Positions 17,624-26,298 of a DNA stretch of 64,000 bases are shown here, one piece after another. The number at the start of each line of letters is the position of its first letter. Position 1 is the first letter of the stretch. The notes beneath the pieces were generated by a model. The model searched no databases and was not told where the DNA came from. It was given only the letters and a program-made list of their open reading frames with translations. The position numbers were made by a program, and so were the translations under genes. This stretch comes from Saprospirales bacterium (GTDB lineage: Bacteria > Bacteroidota > Bacteroidia > Chitinophagales > Saprospiraceae), in NCBI GenBank assembly GCA_016719895.1, contig JADJYG010000022.1, forward strand, positions 91,494 through 155,493, in the 5' to 3' direction.

Positions 17624-20600
17624 ATGAAAACAACCCTCTTCTGGCTCACAGCCATACTCTTCGCCGTTTTAACATGCAGCCAATCCACCGGGCCAACCAG
17701 CTCCCAACCAACGCAGGTACAGGACCCCGAAGCGGCAGCGCTGGCAAAAAAAGCTGAGGCGTTTTTGAGCCGGGACGTATTTGACAGCACCCTGATTTAT
17801 TCCCTGCAAGCGGTGGAACTGGCTGAAAAAAAGCAGGACTGGGAAAGCTGGGGAAATGCGCACACCAGCCGGATTATCGCCATGTATTACCAGGACCGCT
17901 GTGCCGAAACCGCCGCCGGTTTCCCCGAACTGGAGAAAAAAGCCCGGCGCCATTTGCCGGCGGCGAATCGTTTTTGGGGCGCCTTTTTCAATATTGCCGG
18001 TGCTGTTTATCATCAAACCGGCAATTACGATGCTGCGCTGGACTACGGGAAGAAAGAAATTTCCTTCTTTGAAAAAAGCGACCTCCAAACGGACCTTGCC
18101 ATAGCGCTGAACAACGTCGGAGCGTACTACCGCAGCAAGGGCGACTACGACCGCGCGCTGGAATACACCCTGTGGGCCCTTCAGGTATACGCGTCGATGC
18201 CCACATCGACGCCCGGCGACCTGGCCTGGACCCACGGCAACCTGAGCGCGATCTGGTACCGGAAAAAAGACTACACCCGCTCCATAGCAGCCGGCGAAAA
18301 AGCGCTTTCTATCTTGCAGAACGCCCCCGACGGCGGCAAACCGGCCGAATTTGTTGTAATTTACAATGACCTGGCCAATGCCTGCACGCTTGCGGGCGAA
18401 TACGAAAAATCCCTGGATTATCTGCAGGAAGCCCTGCGTATTTGCCGGGCATCCGGGCTGGAGTCCGACCTGGCCACAACCTACCATAATCTCGGCCATG
18501 TTTACCGGATGACCGGTCGCTACAAGGAGGCCGCCGCCTATTTGAAACAGGCGATCGAACAGTATGGCGCGGAACATCAGAACTACGGGAAAGCCTGCCG
18601 GCACATGGGTTTTATCGCCCAAAAGGAGGGCAATTTGCGCGGCGCACTGGCCTGGCAACAAAAAGCCCTGCGGGTGCTGGCCGATTCGTTCCCGGAGCAG
18701 GACATCCTCGCCAACCCAAGCCCGCAGCGGGTAAATGCATACCTGGATTTTCTTTTTGCCCTGCGCGACAAAGGCGAAACCCTGAGCCTGCTCGCCGCAA
18801 AAGAATCGAACCCCGCTTTTTTGACGGCAGCCCTGCGCACCTACGATCTCGCGGCCGGCCTGCTCGACAGCATGCAGGCGGAATACCACGAAGGCTCGCG
18901 GCAATTTTGGAACCAGGAAGCCCGGCCAATCATGGAAAGCGCTATCGGCGTGGCGATGCAACTGTACCAAAATACCGGAAACCAGCAATACCTCGAACAA
19001 GCCTTCCGGTATGCCGAGCGCAGCAAAGCGCTGCTGCTGGCAGAAGCCCTGCGCGAATCGGCCGCCAAGGAACAGGCCGGCATACCCGAGGCATTGTTGC
19101 AGCGGGAAAAAGAACTGAAAATCGACATTGCCTTTTATAAAAAACAAATCTTCCGCGAACAGCAAAAATCCGGGGCCGACGCGCAGAAAATACTGCTCTG
19201 GCAATCCGAAATACTGAAACGCCGCCGCTCCTACGAAGCGCTGCTGGCCGAGTTCGAAAAAAGCTACCCGCAATACTACGAGATCAAATACCGCCAATCA
19301 GACATCACGCTTGCGGCCGTTCAGAAAGCCCTGGCGGAGGATGTCGCCCTGGTCGAGTTTTTTGCAGGCGACCAGGAGATTTACGCCTTTTTTCTGGATC
19401 GAAACAACGCCAGGGGATACCGGATTCCGTTCGACGGCAGCGTGACCGCTCCCCTCGACCGGCTCCTGAGCGGCCTGCGCGACCGGCGCCGGGTCAGCGA
19501 ACAAGGCCGGAGCGCAGCGGCCCTGACCCAATTCTCCAAAGACGCATCGGCCTTGTTTCAGCGGCTTTTGGCGCCCGCCGGCGCCAAAATGCCGAAGCAA
19601 CTGGTGCTGATCCCTGACGGCGCGCTGGCCTACCTGCCGTTTGAACTCTTGCTCCTGCCGGATTCTGCCGCCGCCGCACCGGGTTTTGCCAGCCTGCCTT
19701 ACCTGCTCCACAGCACCGCCGTGCGCTACGAATATTCGATTGCACTGGCCTTGCGGCCGCTGCCCCGACACCGCAGCGAGCGGTTTTTCGACGGCTATGC
19801 GCCCGCCTATGGCGCCGACCGGCCGGCAGCAACCAACCGCGGCGAAACCAACCACTGCCGCGAACAGGAAACGGCAGATTTTGCCCCGCTGAGCAACAAC
19901 CAGGCCGAGGTCGGCAGTATTGCCAAAAAACTGCACGGCCGCGCCTTTTTGGCGGCAGAGGCCACAGAACTGCAGTTTAAAAAACAGGCGCAGCAGCCGC
20001 GCATCGTACACCTGGCCATGCACGGTTTTCTGAACGACTGCGACCCGCTGTATTCCGGCCTGGTGTTCAGCACGCCTCCGGCAGCCGCAGCGGCGGATAC
20101 CCTGGCTGCGGAGGACGGCTTTTTGCACGCCTATGAAATATATAACCTGCGTATGAATGCCGACCTGGCCGTGTTAAGCGCCTGCAACACCGGCCAGGGC
20201 AAACTGACGAAAGGAGAAGGCGTCATCAGCCTGGCGCGCGCATTCAAATACGCCGGCTGCGCCAATGTGCTCATGAGCCTTTGGCAGGCGGATGACCAAT
20301 CTACCGCACAGATCATGCAGGCTTTTTACCGCCACCTGCAAGCGGGGCTCGGCAAAGACGCCGCCATCCGGCAGGCCAAACTGGATTACCTGGGCTCCAA
20401 TACCCGCAACCATCCATTTTTTTGGGGGGCCTTTGTGCTGATTGGCGACGACCAACCGCTGCGGCAAAGCCACAGCCGGTGGTGGTATGCCTTTCTTTTG
20501 ATCCCGCTGGCCGGCGCCGGCTGGTGGTATTGGCGTGCCAAACGGCACTTTGGCCCCGCCGCTCAAAAAAAACCGGTTTATACCCAGCGGAAAGTGGTTT

Positions 20601-20638
20601 GCGAAAAAGTGGAAGCAATTGGTCTATTGTCGGCGTGA
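17624..20638 (+). CDS. TPR-CHAT protease, membrane-anchored lipoprotein
   Basis: 1004 residues from the ATG at 17624, chosen because it opens a lipoprotein signal (MKTTLFWLTAILFAVLTCS, Cys18). TPR repeats span ~60-400 (for example YDAALDYGKKEISFFEKSD, GDYDRALEYTLWALQVYA), then a helical region, then a CHAT caspase-like domain (~600-950). The catalytic dyad is intact: His800 in HLAMHGFLND and Cys854 in LSACNTGQG. A C-terminal TM helix (WWYAFLLIPLAGAGWWYW) follows at ~955-975. Known: CHAT-TPR proteins are caspase-like proteases, some acting in regulated cell death. The last ~20 codons and the stop lie inside a palindromic REP/BIME-like repeat, so the C-terminal tail is repeat-derived. Divergent from the anti-sigma-like gene. 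Confidence 0.92.
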   Translation: MKTTLFWLTAILFAVLTCSQSTGPTSSQPTQVQDPEAAALAKKAEAFLSRDVFDSTLIYSLQAVELAEKKQDWESWGNAHTSRIIAMYYQDRCAETAAGFPELEKKARRHLPAANRFWGAFFNIAGAVYHQTGNYDAALDYGKKEISFFEKSDLQTDLAIALNNVGAYYRSKGDYDRALEYTLWALQVYASMPTSTPGDLAWTHGNLSAIWYRKKDYTRSIAAGEKALSILQNAPDGGKPAEFVVIYNDLANACTLAGEYEKSLDYLQEALRICRASGLESDLATTYHNLGHVYRMTGRYKEAAAYLKQAIEQYGAEHQNYGKACRHMGFIAQKEGNLRGALAWQQKALRVLADSFPEQDILANPSPQRVNAYLDFLFALRDKGETLSLLAAKESNPAFLTAALRTYDLAAGLLDSMQAEYHEGSRQFWNQEARPIMESAIGVAMQLYQNTGNQQYLEQAFRYAERSKALLLAEALRESAAKEQAGIPEALLQREKELKIDIAFYKKQIFREQQKSGADAQKILLWQSEILKRRRSYEALLAEFEKSYPQYYEIKYRQSDITLAAVQKALAEDVALVEFFAGDQEIYAFFLDRNNARGYRIPFDGSVTAPLDRLLSGLRDRRRVSEQGRSAAALTQFSKDASALFQRLLAPAGAKMPKQLVLIPDGALAYLPFELLLLPDSAAAAPGFASLPYLLHSTAVRYEYSIALALRPLPRHRSERFFDGYAPAYGADRPAATNRGETNHCREQETADFAPLSNNQAEVGSIAKKLHGRAFLAAEATELQFKKQAQQPRIVHLAMHGFLNDCDPLYSGLVFSTPPAAAAADTLAAEDGFLHAYEIYNLRMNADLAVLSACNTGQGKLTKGEGVISLARAFKYAGCANVLMSLWQADDQSTAQIMQAFYRHLQAGLGKDAAIRQAKLDYLGSNTRNHPFFWGAFVLIGDDQPLRQSHSRWWYAFLLIPLAGAGWWYWRAKRHFGPAAQKKPVYTQRKVVCEKVEAIGLLSA

Positions 20639-20704
20639 CTCGCAGTCACGCCGACAATGTGCGCGGGATCAGCACTTTCGCAAAGCACTTTCCGCCGGGT
20701 ATAA
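20578..20704. repeat. BIME/REP-like nested palindrome at the 3' end of the CHAT gene
   Basis: Outer arms 20578-20606 and 20676-20704 pair over 29 bases with two mismatches. An inner hairpin with 15-base arms at 20626-20640 and 20644-20658 has a 3-base loop (core GTCGGCGTGACT / AGTCACGCCGAC). The CHAT stop codon TGA is part of the inner GGCGTGA. A second, decayed copy of the same element is at 61803-61966, and a related tandem palindrome is next to a RAYT gene at 63.7 kb. It may double as a terminator. Confidence 0.8.
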
Positions 20705-20805
20705 TTATTTATGACTGCATGTTATCAACCGTCCAACCGCTATTCCAGATACGTACCCCAGACCAGGCTGAATAATTATTTTTTTTCACTAAACCAATTT
20801 GCCAT

Positions 20806-21282
20806 ATGGCTGAGACAAGAAGTATCCGCGTCAAACAGGTCCGGGCAGCCGACCCTTCCCTTTCTTTTAACATTGAAATTGCCGATGGCGGCACGTTTCC
20901 CCCCTTCCTTATGGCAAGCGCCCAAATGACGGGCCGTCCGGACGGCGGCTCCTATAACGGCGCCAGCCAGACATTTCAGAACCCTGTTTCGCCCTTAGGC
21001 GTGACCATAAGTTTTTCTGACCCTGAATACGCCAACGAGACGGATCTGTTATATACCATCACGGTATCCTTTTCACCGGATGGGCGCAATTGGACGCCTT
21101 TTTCCGGTGATTATGGGGGTACCAATTCGGGCGATGTAACGGCTTCCCAAACAGTTGCAGCGCCGCAGGAAACGGAAGTAGTGGCTGAACCGGTGCAACC
21201 CGGCACGGCAGCGAAAAGCGCTCCGGCAGATACGGGTGGCGACTTATCCAGGCGCAAAGGCTGCCTGGGACTTTTTTTCTGA
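20806..21282 (+). CDS. hypothetical protein, beta-rich domain with C-terminal KGCLGLFF tail
   Basis: 158 residues, no signal peptide and no TM segment. Residues ~1-95 look like one beta-sandwich domain (SFNIEIADGG, GVTISFSDPEY, LLYTITVSFSPDGRNWTPF). Residues ~100-145 are low-complexity Ala/Pro/Glu/Thr linker. The chain ends in a basic stretch (SRRK), a single Cys and a hydrophobic tail. I do not recognise the family. It lies between the CHAT protease gene (same strand, 167 bases upstream, separated by a palindrome) and a convergent ECF sigma factor gene, so it could be a partner or substrate of the CHAT protein; this is inference only. Confidence 0.65.
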   Translation: MAETRSIRVKQVRAADPSLSFNIEIADGGTFPPFLMASAQMTGRPDGGSYNGASQTFQNPVSPLGVTISFSDPEYANETDLLYTITVSFSPDGRNWTPFSGDYGGTNSGDVTASQTVAAPQETEVVAEPVQPGTAAKSAPADTGGDLSRRKGCLGLFF

Positions 21283-21517
21283 AGCGCGCAGTTTACAATA
21301 GTTCGTACGCCTTTTACATCTCGTTGAAAATCAAGCCACGCGAGTGTGGTTGGCGTCCTCGCAGGAACGGTCGAAACCATTTTGGGCGGCGTCTGACGCT
21401 GACTTCGTTGGTAAAACAGTTGCGTAGCGATGCTATGCGCCTGTTTCACCGCCTTGCCAGCGCCAAGAATACACTCGCCGAAAACGGCAACTTATTTCGG
21501 ACACGTTCCTAACCTGC
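21283..21517. other. intergenic region between convergent genes
   Basis: 235 bases between the 158-residue protein and the ECF sigma gene. Short reading frames exist on both strands, but none has a recognisable domain. No strong terminator hairpin is seen. It may be remnant coding DNA. Confidence 0.35.
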
Positions 21518-22087
21518 TTAATCTGCCGGGTTCGACAAGTATTCGCGCAGTTTTTGCAGGCAGGTATATTTTTTACTGTTCACACTGGCTGCGTTGCTGA
21601 AACCAATGCGTTGGGCAATTTCCTCGGAGCTATAGCCGTAGTATTCGGCATCCAGCAGAATCTGTTTGCATACTTCCCCAATCGCCTGCAAATAACGCTG
21701 GACGCGCTCTACCTGATCCGACTGGATCAAACGGCTGAGCGCGTCTGGCGTTTGATCTTCTACTTCCGGGAAATATTCCACGCCCGTTTCGGGGCGGAGG
21801 CTTTTTCGCTTCCGGAGTTCGTCGATGCATTTGTTGGTAAAAATCCGGGTAAGGTAGGTCGTCAGGCTGCTATCGCCCCGAAAGGCGCCTGAAATCAATT
21901 GCTTGCGCAGGGAAATAACGGCCGAATTGTACGCTGTGACGAGGTCGGACCCGTCAAGCGCGCGGTATTTGCTTCGCCCGGCCTTGGCCAGGTAGAAAAA
22001 TTGCTCATACAAGCGCCGGATGCCTTGTTCCTGCCGGCTGCCGCCTGCGCGTATCGCCTCGATTAATTCCTCGTCGGTGTATTGCAT
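21518..22087 (-). CDS. ECF-type RNA polymerase sigma factor
   Basis: 189 residues from the ATG at 22087. Region 2 is seen at ~30-95 (SAVISLRKQLISGAF, SSLTTYLTRIFTNKCIDELRKRK). Region 4 helix-turn-helix is at ~130-185 (QRYLQAIGEVCKQILLDAEY, YSSEEIAQRIGFSNAASVNSKKYTCLQKLREYL). The last block, NAASVNSKKYTCLQKL, is the form found in sigma factors paired with TPR/CHAT genes in Saprospiria. It shares the region with an anti-sigma-like TPR membrane protein (16.6 kb) and a CHAT protease, which suggests a common regulon, although the genes are not in one operon. Confidence 0.9.
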   Translation of the reverse strand: MQYTDEELIEAIRAGGSRQEQGIRRLYEQFFYLAKAGRSKYRALDGSDLVTAYNSAVISLRKQLISGAFRGDSSLTTYLTRIFTNKCIDELRKRKSLRPETGVEYFPEVEDQTPDALSRLIQSDQVERVQRYLQAIGEVCKQILLDAEYYGYSSEEIAQRIGFSNAASVNSKKYTCLQKLREYLSNPAD

Positions 22088-22160
22088 AGACCCGTTAGCA
22101 GCGAGATAGGAGAGAGGCTAAGGTAGTAATAAATTCAATGGAGTTGAAACGGGGGTGTGA

Positions 22161-22221
22161 CAAACGGTTCACCGCAAAGGCGCGGAGGCTGTGTCTTCGC
22201 GCCTTTGCGGCGAACCGTTTG
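22161..22221. terminator. 24-bp stem hairpin, probable terminator or palindromic repeat
   Basis: Arms 22161-22184 and 22198-22221 pair over 24 bases with a single mismatch that could be a G-U pair in one RNA; the loop is 13 bases. It lies just after the stop of the minus-strand M16 peptidase and before the sigma factor start. The core (CCGCAAAGGCGCG) resembles palindromes scattered in many bacterial genomes, so it may be a mobile repeat rather than a dedicated terminator. Confidence 0.6.
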
Positions 22222-22236
22222 CGGGAGGTAAACTGC

Positions 22237-24996
22237 CTACGGTTTTTCTTTTTTCTTAAAATCCCCCGCTTTTACGATGATCATCCGCGAGTAGTCGAGG
22301 TGTTTTTTCATCACTGCGTTGACCTGTTCGAGGCTCAGGCTTTCCACCTGGCGTTCAAACTGGGCGTCCCAGTTCAGATCGCGGTCGTAAAACAGATAGG
22401 CGCTCAGCGTCCTGGCCAGGCCAGCGTCAGACGAGCGGTTGACGCGTTGCGATTTGAGCCAGCCTCCTTTGGCGGCCTCCAGTTCTTCGGCCGTGAAGCC
22501 GTCGCGGGCAGCGCGTTCGATTTCCTCGCGGAAAGCCGTTTCCAGCTTGCCCAGATTCTCCGGATTATAAATCATGAATCCGTTGAAGCTGGCATTTTTG
22601 TCCAGGACGCTGGCGCTGAAGCTGCCGCGTACGGTGTAGCTCAGGCCGTCTTTCTGGCGGATGCGGGTAGCGAGCCGCGAGTTGAGGAAGCCGCCGCCCA
22701 GGATCTGGCCGCCGATCGTCAGGGCGGGGTATTCGGGATCGTCGTTGCGCATCGGGAAGTTGAAGCCCGCCAGGTACACCGCATTGGATTTGTCGGGGGT
22801 CAGGATTTCTTCATTCCGGACCGGCACGGGCTGGTAGTCGTAGATCAGGCGTTCGAATTTCGATGGGCTGGCCCAATCGCCGAAGGTTTCGCGCAGGGCT
22901 TTTTCGATCGCTTCCCGGTCAAAGTCGCCCACGATTGCGCAGGTGCCATCACTGGCGCCATAGAATTTTTTATAAAAATCTTTGGCCTGATCGAGTGTGA
23001 CCGACTGGACGGCGGCCGCTTCTTCCTCGAAGGTCATGGTGCGCCGCGGGTCGCCGGCGGGATATTCCGGGCCGGTCAGGCGGCTGAACAGGTTGCTGGC
23101 CAGGGCATTGGGGTCGGTTTTTTGTTCGTCGATTCCGGTGAGGTATTGTTGTTTGTACTTGTCGAACTCTTCTGCCGGAAACGAGGGTTGCCGGATCATT
23201 TCGCCAGCCAGGCGGATAGCGTCGGCCAAATGCGCCCGGTCGGTTTCGATGTTGATACCGGCGCTGCCGGCGCCGCCGAATACTGAAATGCGGGCCTTCA
23301 ACTGGTCCTGGGCGTCTTTCAGTTCGGCGAGGGTTTTGGTTGTGGTGCCTTTGCCGAGCAGGGCGCCGGTGAAATCGGCGATGACCGGCATGCCGGTCAG
23401 GCTTTGTTGCGTACCGAAGCGGAAGGTAAAGGTGGCCGTTACGGCGTCGCCGCGGGTTTCTTTGGGCAGCAGGGCGTATTCCATGCCGTTGGGCAGCTGG
23501 CCGCGGGCGGTGCGTTTTTCAATGTTTTCAGGCGAGGGGTCGAAGTCTTCGCCCTGGGATATTTCCGGCCGGCCTTTGTAGTCTTTCAGGAGTTCTTCCA
23601 GGTTTGGCGCTGCAGGGATTTCGGCGCGATCCGGATTTTTTTCCGGAAGGAAATACCCCAGGGTACGGTTGGCGGGTTTGAGGTACCGGATCGCTACACG
23701 GGCCAGGTCTTCGGCGGTAATTTTTTCCACATTGTCGCGGTACACAAAGGCCAGTCGCCAGTCGCCGGTGCCGATATAGTTGCTCAGGCTGAGGCCGAGG
23801 CGGTCGGATTGTTTGAATGCGAGCTCCCAGTTTTTCAGGATGCGGGTTTTAGCCTTTTCGGTTTCTTCGGCCGTCGGCGGGTTGTCTTTCAGGCCATCCA
23901 GCACGTCGAGCATGGCGGTTTTGGCCGAGTCGACCGGCTGTTCCTGCCGCACTTCGGAAGAGAACCCTGTAGTGCCGCCTTCAGCGAACCCGGCGGCGCC
24001 GCCGAACACCGATACGGCCTTTTTGCTTTCCACCAGGGCTTTATAGAGGCGGCCGGTGGGGTTGTCGGTCAGGAGGTTGGCCAGCACGGTGAGCGCGGCA
24101 TAATCGGGGTGCGAGCCGGCTGGTGTGCGGTACATGGCAGAAAAAATCTGAACGTCGCCGGTACGGCGCAGGGTCACCTGCCGTTCGCCGTCCTGGGTAG
24201 GTTCGGAGGTATAGGTTGTGACGAGGGGGCGGCCCGGTTTTGGGATTGGGCCGAAGTATTCCTGTACGAGATCGAGCGTTTTTTGCTCGTCGATTTTGCC
24301 GGCTACCACCAGCACGGCGTTGTCGGGTTGGTAGTAGTGTTTGTAATAGGCCTGGAGGCGTTCGATAGGCGCCAGTTCGATGTCAGATTTTTCCCCGATG
24401 GTGGAGTGGCCGTAGTTGTGCCATTGAAACACGGCGGCCATCATCCGTTTGTTGAGCACGGCGCCGGGGCTGTTTTCACCCCGTTCGTATTCATTGCGCA
24501 CGACGGAAAATTCGCTTTCGAGGTCTTTACGGGCGATATAGGAATTCACCATGCGGTCGCTCTCCAGGTCCAGCGCCCAGCGCAGGTTTTCCTCTGTGGC
24601 ATCGAAGGTTTCGAAATAGTTGGTGCGGTCCAGCGAGGTAGTGCCATTGGGGCGTGCGCCGTGCTCGGTGAGTTCCTGCGGGATGTTGGGGTGTTTCGGC
24701 GTTCCTTTGAATACCAGGTGTTCGAGCAGGTGCGCCATGCCGGTTTCCCCGTAGTTTTCATGCCGCGAGCCGACTTTATAGGTGATGTTGACCGTAATGA
24801 TTGGTTTGGAGGGATCGGGGAAGAGCAACACCCGCAGGCCATTGGCCAGGCTGTATTCGGTGATGCCCTCGACCGAGGTGATTTTTTGCACGCCCGGAGG
24901 CAGGCGCAAGGCTTTTTGTGCCAGGGACCACGGGCTGCAGAGCAAAACGAGCAGGCCGGCGATGCCGAGGCGGAGCAGGGATGGGTACAGTTTCAT
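22237..24996 (-). CDS. M16 (pitrilysin) family zinc peptidase, two-domain
   Basis: 919 residues from the ATG at 24996, which opens a Sec signal (MKLYPSLLRLGIAGLLVLL...LAQ). The first M16 domain holds the inverted zinc motif HLLEH (His89, Glu92, His93) within GMAHLLEHLVFKGT, with the distal Glu region VVRNEYERGENSPG. The second half (~500-919) is an M16_C pair without the zinc motif, as usual for a full-length periplasmic processing peptidase (typically 900-950 residues). Motifs such as YYQPDNAVLVVAG and LSYTVRGSFSA are conserved family features. Expected in the periplasm or bound to the outer membrane. Single gene; hairpin downstream. Confidence 0.94.
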   Translation of the reverse strand: MKLYPSLLRLGIAGLLVLLCSPWSLAQKALRLPPGVQKITSVEGITEYSLANGLRVLLFPDPSKPIITVNITYKVGSRHENYGETGMAHLLEHLVFKGTPKHPNIPQELTEHGARPNGTTSLDRTNYFETFDATEENLRWALDLESDRMVNSYIARKDLESEFSVVRNEYERGENSPGAVLNKRMMAAVFQWHNYGHSTIGEKSDIELAPIERLQAYYKHYYQPDNAVLVVAGKIDEQKTLDLVQEYFGPIPKPGRPLVTTYTSEPTQDGERQVTLRRTGDVQIFSAMYRTPAGSHPDYAALTVLANLLTDNPTGRLYKALVESKKAVSVFGGAAGFAEGGTTGFSSEVRQEQPVDSAKTAMLDVLDGLKDNPPTAEETEKAKTRILKNWELAFKQSDRLGLSLSNYIGTGDWRLAFVYRDNVEKITAEDLARVAIRYLKPANRTLGYFLPEKNPDRAEIPAAPNLEELLKDYKGRPEISQGEDFDPSPENIEKRTARGQLPNGMEYALLPKETRGDAVTATFTFRFGTQQSLTGMPVIADFTGALLGKGTTTKTLAELKDAQDQLKARISVFGGAGSAGINIETDRAHLADAIRLAGEMIRQPSFPAEEFDKYKQQYLTGIDEQKTDPNALASNLFSRLTGPEYPAGDPRRTMTFEEEAAAVQSVTLDQAKDFYKKFYGASDGTCAIVGDFDREAIEKALRETFGDWASPSKFERLIYDYQPVPVRNEEILTPDKSNAVYLAGFNFPMRNDDPEYPALTIGGQILGGGFLNSRLATRIRQKDGLSYTVRGSFSASVLDKNASFNGFMIYNPENLGKLETAFREEIERAARDGFTAEELEAAKGGWLKSQRVNRSSDAGLARTLSAYLFYDRDLNWDAQFERQVESLSLEQVNAVMKKHLDYSRMIIVKAGDFKKKEKP

Positions 24997-25101
24997 ATTG
25001 AGCATAGTTTGGTAAAAATGATAAACAGGCGTTTGGCGCCGGCAATTTTCCGGATTATTTGGCAATACAGTGGTTTGCGGCGGCACAGATCGCGCGTTGT
25101 G

Positions 25102-26076
25102 CTATTTCGCGACCGGTATGGCGGCCCGGCGCAGCCGGTCGTTGATGGCTCTGCCGAGGCCTTTGTCCGGGCAGGGTTCTGCGAGGATCACGTCGATTCC
25201 GGCGTTTTGGTCCAGGGTTCGCAAGGCGGCGAACAGTTGTTGCGCCGCCTCGGCCAGGTCGCCGGTTTCCGACAATACGATGTGCAGGGCGTGTCCGGGC
25301 AGGCCGGTTTTGGCCTGGAACGTGAGGATGCCGGTTTTTTGTGCGGCGGTGGCCGGCCAGCGGTCGTCTTCAACCAAATAGAGCGGCTTGCGCGGGGCGT
25401 AATGCGTGGTCAGCATGCCGGGGGCGGCCGGGTGGCTGTTTTGGCGGATATCCAGGCGAACCGGGCCGGCAATCTGTTCGATGGTTTCCAATTCAAGTCC
25501 GCCCAAGCGGTAAATGACGGTTTCCTGTTTTTCATACCCGACGATCGTGCTTTCGACGCCGACTTTGCAGGGGCCGCCATCGAGGATGTACGGAATTTTG
25601 TTTTGCAGCTGGTCGTACACATGTTGGGCTGTCGTTGGGCTGATATAGCCGAAGGGGTTGGCGCTGGGGGCCGCCAGCGGGAAGTGCAGGGCGCGCAGGA
25701 GCGCTTGGGTGACCGGGTGCGCCGGGGCGCGTAAAGCCACCTGGGGCAGCCCGGAAGTGACCAGGTCGGGAATAAGATCGCGTTTGGGAACCAAAATAGT
25801 GAGCGGGCCGGGCCAAAACCGTTCGGCCAGGGTACGCAGGGGCGCCGGCAGGCTGGCGGCATAACGCTCGGCTTGCTCCAGGCCTGAAACATGTACGATC
25901 AGCGGATCAAACGCCGGCCGGTTTTTTATTTCAAAAATCCGGACCACGGCAGCTGCGTTGAGCGCATTGGCGGCCAGCCCATATACCGTTTCGGTCGGGA
26001 TAGCCACGCACTCCCCGTCGAGCAACCATTGGGCGGCTTTGGCCGGATCGGTACCAATCAGCGTTTGGAAAACCAT
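25102..26076 (-). CDS. L-threonylcarbamoyladenylate synthase, Sua5 type
   Basis: 324 residues. The N-terminal YrdC/TsaC domain (~1-200) shows the substrate-binding features IPTETVYGLAANA, KNRPAFDPLIVHV, FWPGPLTILV, LAAPSANPFGYISPT and STIVGY. A linker (LTTHYAPRKPLYLV) and a C-terminal Sua5 domain (~230-324, ending KGLGRAINDRLRRAA) follow, so it is the long Sua5 form rather than short TsaC. Reaction: threonine + bicarbonate + ATP to threonylcarbamoyl-AMP, the first step of tRNA t6A37 synthesis in the cytoplasm. Single gene between the M16 gene and a divergent HAD gene. Confidence 0.95.
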   Translation of the reverse strand: MVFQTLIGTDPAKAAQWLLDGECVAIPTETVYGLAANALNAAAVVRIFEIKNRPAFDPLIVHVSGLEQAERYAASLPAPLRTLAERFWPGPLTILVPKRDLIPDLVTSGLPQVALRAPAHPVTQALLRALHFPLAAPSANPFGYISPTTAQHVYDQLQNKIPYILDGGPCKVGVESTIVGYEKQETVIYRLGGLELETIEQIAGPVRLDIRQNSHPAAPGMLTTHYAPRKPLYLVEDDRWPATAAQKTGILTFQAKTGLPGHALHIVLSETGDLAEAAQQLFAALRTLDQNAGIDVILAEPCPDKGLGRAINDRLRRAAIPVAK

Positions 26077-26272
26077 GTTGGAGAACGGGTATCTTCAGGC
26101 AGTAAAGTTATGATTTCCGCGCGCTTTCCAAAGCGGTGAAATTTGGCTGCCCTTTTGCTGGCAGCAAACTGGCGCGTATTTCCTCCTGTTGCGCATACGC
26201 CGGCCCGCTGTCCAAAATGCGCCAGTGCAGCGGAAAATTGCCGCCAAAGCGTAAAAACGCCGTTTTTCACAC

Positions 26273-26280
26273 TACCTTTG
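26273..26280 (+). promoter_or_regulatory. putative -7 box (TACCTTTG)
   Basis: Exact TAnnTTTG match 19 bases before the ATG at 26299, giving a leader of about 12 bases. This supports that ATG over an upstream in-frame start. No clear -33 TTG. Confidence 0.5.
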
Positions 26281-26298
26281 CGTAAAATACACACCATC

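Noticed and set aside
17669..19297. Long minus-strand frame opposite the CHAT gene
   Set aside because: Antisense shadow of TPR repeats; no domain or signal.
23404..25734. Long plus-strand frame opposite the M16 and Sua5 genes
   Set aside because: It is the antisense of two well-recognised genes and has no family motifs.
26143..26298. Upstream extension of the HAD protein
   Set aside because: It crosses the -7 box at 26273 and lacks protein-like sequence.
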